DNA of 64,000 bases from Branchiostoma belcheri (Eukaryota; Chordata; Leptocardii; Amphioxiformes; Branchiostomatidae), in NCBI RefSeq assembly GCF_001625305.1, contig NW_017804653.1, positions 323,446 through 387,445 of the forward strand, read 5' to 3'. The position numbers were made by a program, and so were the translations under genes. Each line of letters begins with the position of its first letter. The first letter of the stretch is position 1. Of this stretch, positions 61,175 to 64,000 are shown piece after piece. The notes below the pieces were generated by a model. It was not told where the DNA came from. It worked only from the letters and a program-made list of their open reading frames with translations, and ran no database searches.

Positions 61175-61231
61175 GTCCCACAATGCACCCCGCGGGATGA
61201 CCCGCGCACGGCATTGTGGGACGAAAACATT
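61175..61231. promoter_or_regulatory. Inverted CCCACAATGC motif near a GC-rich core
   Basis: TGTCCCACAATGCA and GCATTGTGGGACG flank CCCCGCGGGATGACCCGCGC. The inverted CG-rich block lies 0.8 kb upstream of the kelch gene start, and could be its promoter region. No factor is assigned. Confidence 0.3.
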
Positions 61232-61973
61232 CAGTTTCCGATCGCAAAACAGCTGATCACCGATGTTTTAGTAAGGACTACCTGGTCTTTATCAACCTTT
61301 GAAAGCTATCTTCGGCGATAAGCATAATCATACAGGTACTTAGACTAATATTATGTTCTTCTGTTTGTATTTTGTTGCTATTTGCACGAAGTATCGTGAT
61401 AAATACCGTAATGTTTATTCGGTATGAGAGCAGACGACAAAAGTGGGGAGGGGCCAGTGGGGAGGGGGGCCTGTTCGATAGAAGTGCGTTCCAGTTCTCG
61501 AAGTAGAACTTTGCCGTTATTCGTCGAACCTTGTCTCGATTTATTTTCAAATGATCATGTAGGTTTGTCTTGTCTGCTGTGTCATCTTCTAGGCGCCAAA
61601 AAAGAGCTTCAAAATGGTTTGTATCTATTTATAACATTTTGCGGAATCATCAAAATTGCGTCGTCTGCAAAATACTGGTTGTTGGTTTTCGTTTGGCCTA
61701 CAAACATGAAATACAGGCTAAACTGATTGACCAGAATCTTGATGACACTGCTTGGGATACACAAAATCAAATCTAAAGCAGTATCTGAGCCTGTTACTAT
61801 ATATAATATCGCTAGTGATGGCAAATGTTAAGTTATGTAGTGCAACATGTAAAAAGAATGGATATTACACATGTACATGTTGTATATCATCAGTTGTTGT
61901 GAAAAATCTGTTTACTTGAAATTAATCTTACTCTTGTTTCTCCGAATCCCTACAGGCATCACCATGGCTGCTA

Positions 61974-64000
61974 AAGAAACCCCTGAGACATTTTGTGGGC
62001 CACTACAGAAAAGGAGAAAGACCAAGTTCCTCCAAACCATGCAGCCTGTCCTGTCAAGCCTGTATCTGGAGAATAGTCTCACTGATGTGGAGATTAGAGT
62101 TGGGACTGAGACAGTACAAGCACACACTGTTGTACTAGCATCTGTCAGCAATGTGTTCTATAACAAACTGTCAGCCAAAACCAAGCGCGGAGCTGCGAAG
62201 GTGACAACACTTGATGTTACAGAACGTGTGACGAAACTGGAACTAGTTGCCTTTCTGAGCTATGTCTATGGAACTGAATGCAACAGTACTGCAAATATTG
62301 AGAAAATTTGCAAGAAGCTCAATGCCAAGTTTGACGCAGAAGAAGTTCCCTCGTCTAAGATGTTACAAGAAGTCTTGTACCCAAACTTTTACATCTTCCA
62401 GACATTTCAAAGGTTCTGTGATGTAGCAGTTTGCGTGGAGGGGAAGACATTTTTCTCACACCGAGCCGTGCTTGCGTGTTGTTGCCCGTACTTCCATTCC
62501 TTCTTCACTTGTGGACTACAGGACAGTCGAGATGACATGATCACGCTACAAGGAATTTCTTCAGACAGTTTTGCAAAAATCCTGCACTTCATCTACACCA
62601 CAGAGCTTGAGCTGTGCCTTGAGACAGTACAAGATGTTATGGTGACTGCCAACTTTCTTCAAGTGCCAGAAGTGTTAGACATGTGTGCTGAGTTTCTGTA
62701 CTGTGAAGCAAACTTGGAGAACTGTGCAGAAATTCTAGGGCTGTGTGAAGACTTCAACCTGCAAGATCTAAGAATGAAGATACTAGAATATGTCAGAGAC
62801 TGTAAGGTTAAAGATGTGGAGAGTTTGGGCCTGTCCTCACAAGATTTAGGTAGGTAGGTATTTACACATTGCTACATGCTAAAACACTTTGAAAAACAGT
62901 TCTTAGAATGGTTGAACAAACAGTATCCAATATGATGAAAGTTCATTGTGTTGGTAGTTACATGTTTAAAGTTAAAACTTGTGGTCCAACACAAAAAATT
63001 CTCTCACCTAGAGCTTTCCACCAGTCACTCTGGTCTTCCTCAGTAGACTGACCCAGTGAGGCTTGTCACGTGGCTTCTTTGAAGTTGGACCAGAGTGACT
63101 GGTCCAAAGCTCTAGTGTCGGACCAAAAGTTTTAACTTTAAACAGTTTCCGATACAATTGTTCTGACTAGAAAGAATCCTCAAAGATATTGTGCTACTAG
63201 CAAGTACTTGTAGATTTACACAAACACAAGTTATGAAAAATAGTTACTATTAACACAAGAGAAGTAAAGCTTTTAAAGACTTAAATGTTAGTTGCATTAT
63301 CATGAGAATATATTACTACGCGCTTGCCACCAAAAGTTAGTTTTCTCCTGTATTGCTTACCATCATGTACATGCATTTGAGGTATATATTTTGTATTGGC
63401 TTTCACTATACAATAGGTATAGCATAATTATGTTTACCGAAGGAAAACATATTGTTTTTGCTCAGTTTCTCCAAACAGTGACCTATGACCTGACCAATGA
63501 CATGATTTGCTGACGTCTGTCACCATGGTGACTGGTGTTGGGTTACATAATGTTGCAATTTCACGTCATGGTCTGCTTTGCTCCTGTCACCATATACTAG
63601 TAGTACATGTAATATGTGAATGTGTTTGAGTAAGGATTAACAGAGCAGACCATGTCCGAAGGTAAACATTATGCATTTGCTAAAATGCAAAGGTTACTTC
63701 TAGTTCTTTTATTTTCCTTCTTTCCCATACAGCACTACTGAAGACCCTCCCTGAAAGAAAGCTGGTTGCAGCAGCCTATGATTTCTACCTGTACACCGAG
63801 GAGACCAAGACATGGGCCATGATCACCTCCCTTCCTGAAGGACCCAGAAGCCAGGAGGCCTTTGAGTCAGCCAGTCTTGGCAGCTGTGTGTATGTGGTAG
63901 GAGGGAAACAGTATCAACCTTACACCGTAGGTCCTGCTCTGTCTAAAGCACAGGTCTACGATCTCAAGACTAACACATGGCGAGACATTGCCTTCCTACA
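61974..64000 (+). CDS. Tandem-BTB kelch-like protein, 3' part outside the window
   Basis: The coding start is ATG 61974 (CACCATGGCT), eight bases after an acceptor (CCCTACAG, 61965), so a 5' UTR exon lies upstream. Exon A runs to 62849 (TTA G|GTAGGT), and exon B starts at 63733 (ATACAG|CA); phases 1 and 2 fit, and exon B runs out of the window. Exon A holds two BTB-like units: NSLTDVEIRVGTETVQAHT (residues about 32-110) and QRFCDVAVCVEGKTFFSHRA (about 145-250). A BACK-type helical start follows (ANLENCAEILGLCEDF). Exon B begins a kelch propeller (CVYVVGGKQY, AQVYDLKTNTWRDI). Such proteins usually serve as Cullin-3 ligase adaptors; two BTB units in one chain is less common. The first BTB is the more divergent. 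Confidence 0.85.
62964..63143. mobile_element. MITE family C, complete copy
   Basis: Ends GTTTAAAGTTAAAACTTGTG and AAAAGTTTTAACTTTAAAC are inverted. Inner CCAGTCACTCTGGTC and GACCAGAGTGACTGG are also inverted. In the intron between the BTB and kelch exons. A partial copy is at 40011-40185. Confidence 0.75.
63425..63673. mobile_element. MITE family A, complete copy, inverted relative to 48428
   Basis: ATTATGTTTACCGAAGGAAA at the left, GTCCGAAGGTAAACATTAT at the right; inner blocks CTGTCACCATGGTGACTGG and GGTCTGCTTTGCTCCTGTCA. In the same intron. Confidence 0.75.

Overview
The window is animal genomic DNA: AT-rich, with short exons bounded by GT/AG introns, dense small repeats and one 20-N gap. 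The cytoplasmic tails of the lectin genes (motifs such as PYAVA and NPMY), the many small nonautonomous transposons and the CR1/L2-like LINE ends make me think of amphioxus (Branchiostoma). That is an inference from memory of such gene families, not a database result.

Genes from left to right. (1) A minus-strand type II membrane protein gene, 13336 to 6467: long acidic tyrosine-rich tail, one membrane span, a stalk of 11-residue repeats, an SUEL/rhamnose-binding-type lectin domain split over two exons, and a terminal NHL beta-propeller exon. (2) A possible but unrecognised minus-strand gene, 36153 to about 27850, of which I trust only the first and last exons. (3) A plus-strand C-type lectin receptor, 37717-43071, with eight exons whose phases all agree and a duplicated first exon. 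(4) A sigma-class glutathione S-transferase, 44493-47931, five exons, 202 residues. (5) A minus-strand calmodulin-like four-EF-hand gene, 54611-51095, four exons, 154 residues. (6) A tandem-BTB kelch gene, from 61974 to beyond the window end.

The rest is mostly repeats: one long 5'-truncated LINE and five or so LINE ends; five tRNA-derived SINEs; PIF/Harbinger-type MITEs with TWA target duplications; hAT-type MITEs; hairpin MITEs with 9-bp target duplications; several palindromes, including one of about 6.5 kb; and minisatellites.

The most unusual signal is a repeat matching the RE1/NRSE silencer (the REST/NRSF target). A 24-unit, 30-bp minisatellite in an intron of gene 1 carries the core TTCAGCACCAGGGACAG intact in 15 units. 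Four more exact-core copies and one near copy (TTCAGCACC-AA-GGACAG) are scattered at 23.8-24.0, 36.6, 37.1 and 48.7 kb, two of them between the divergent starts of genes 2 and 3. Whether this organism has a REST-like protein cannot be told from the window.
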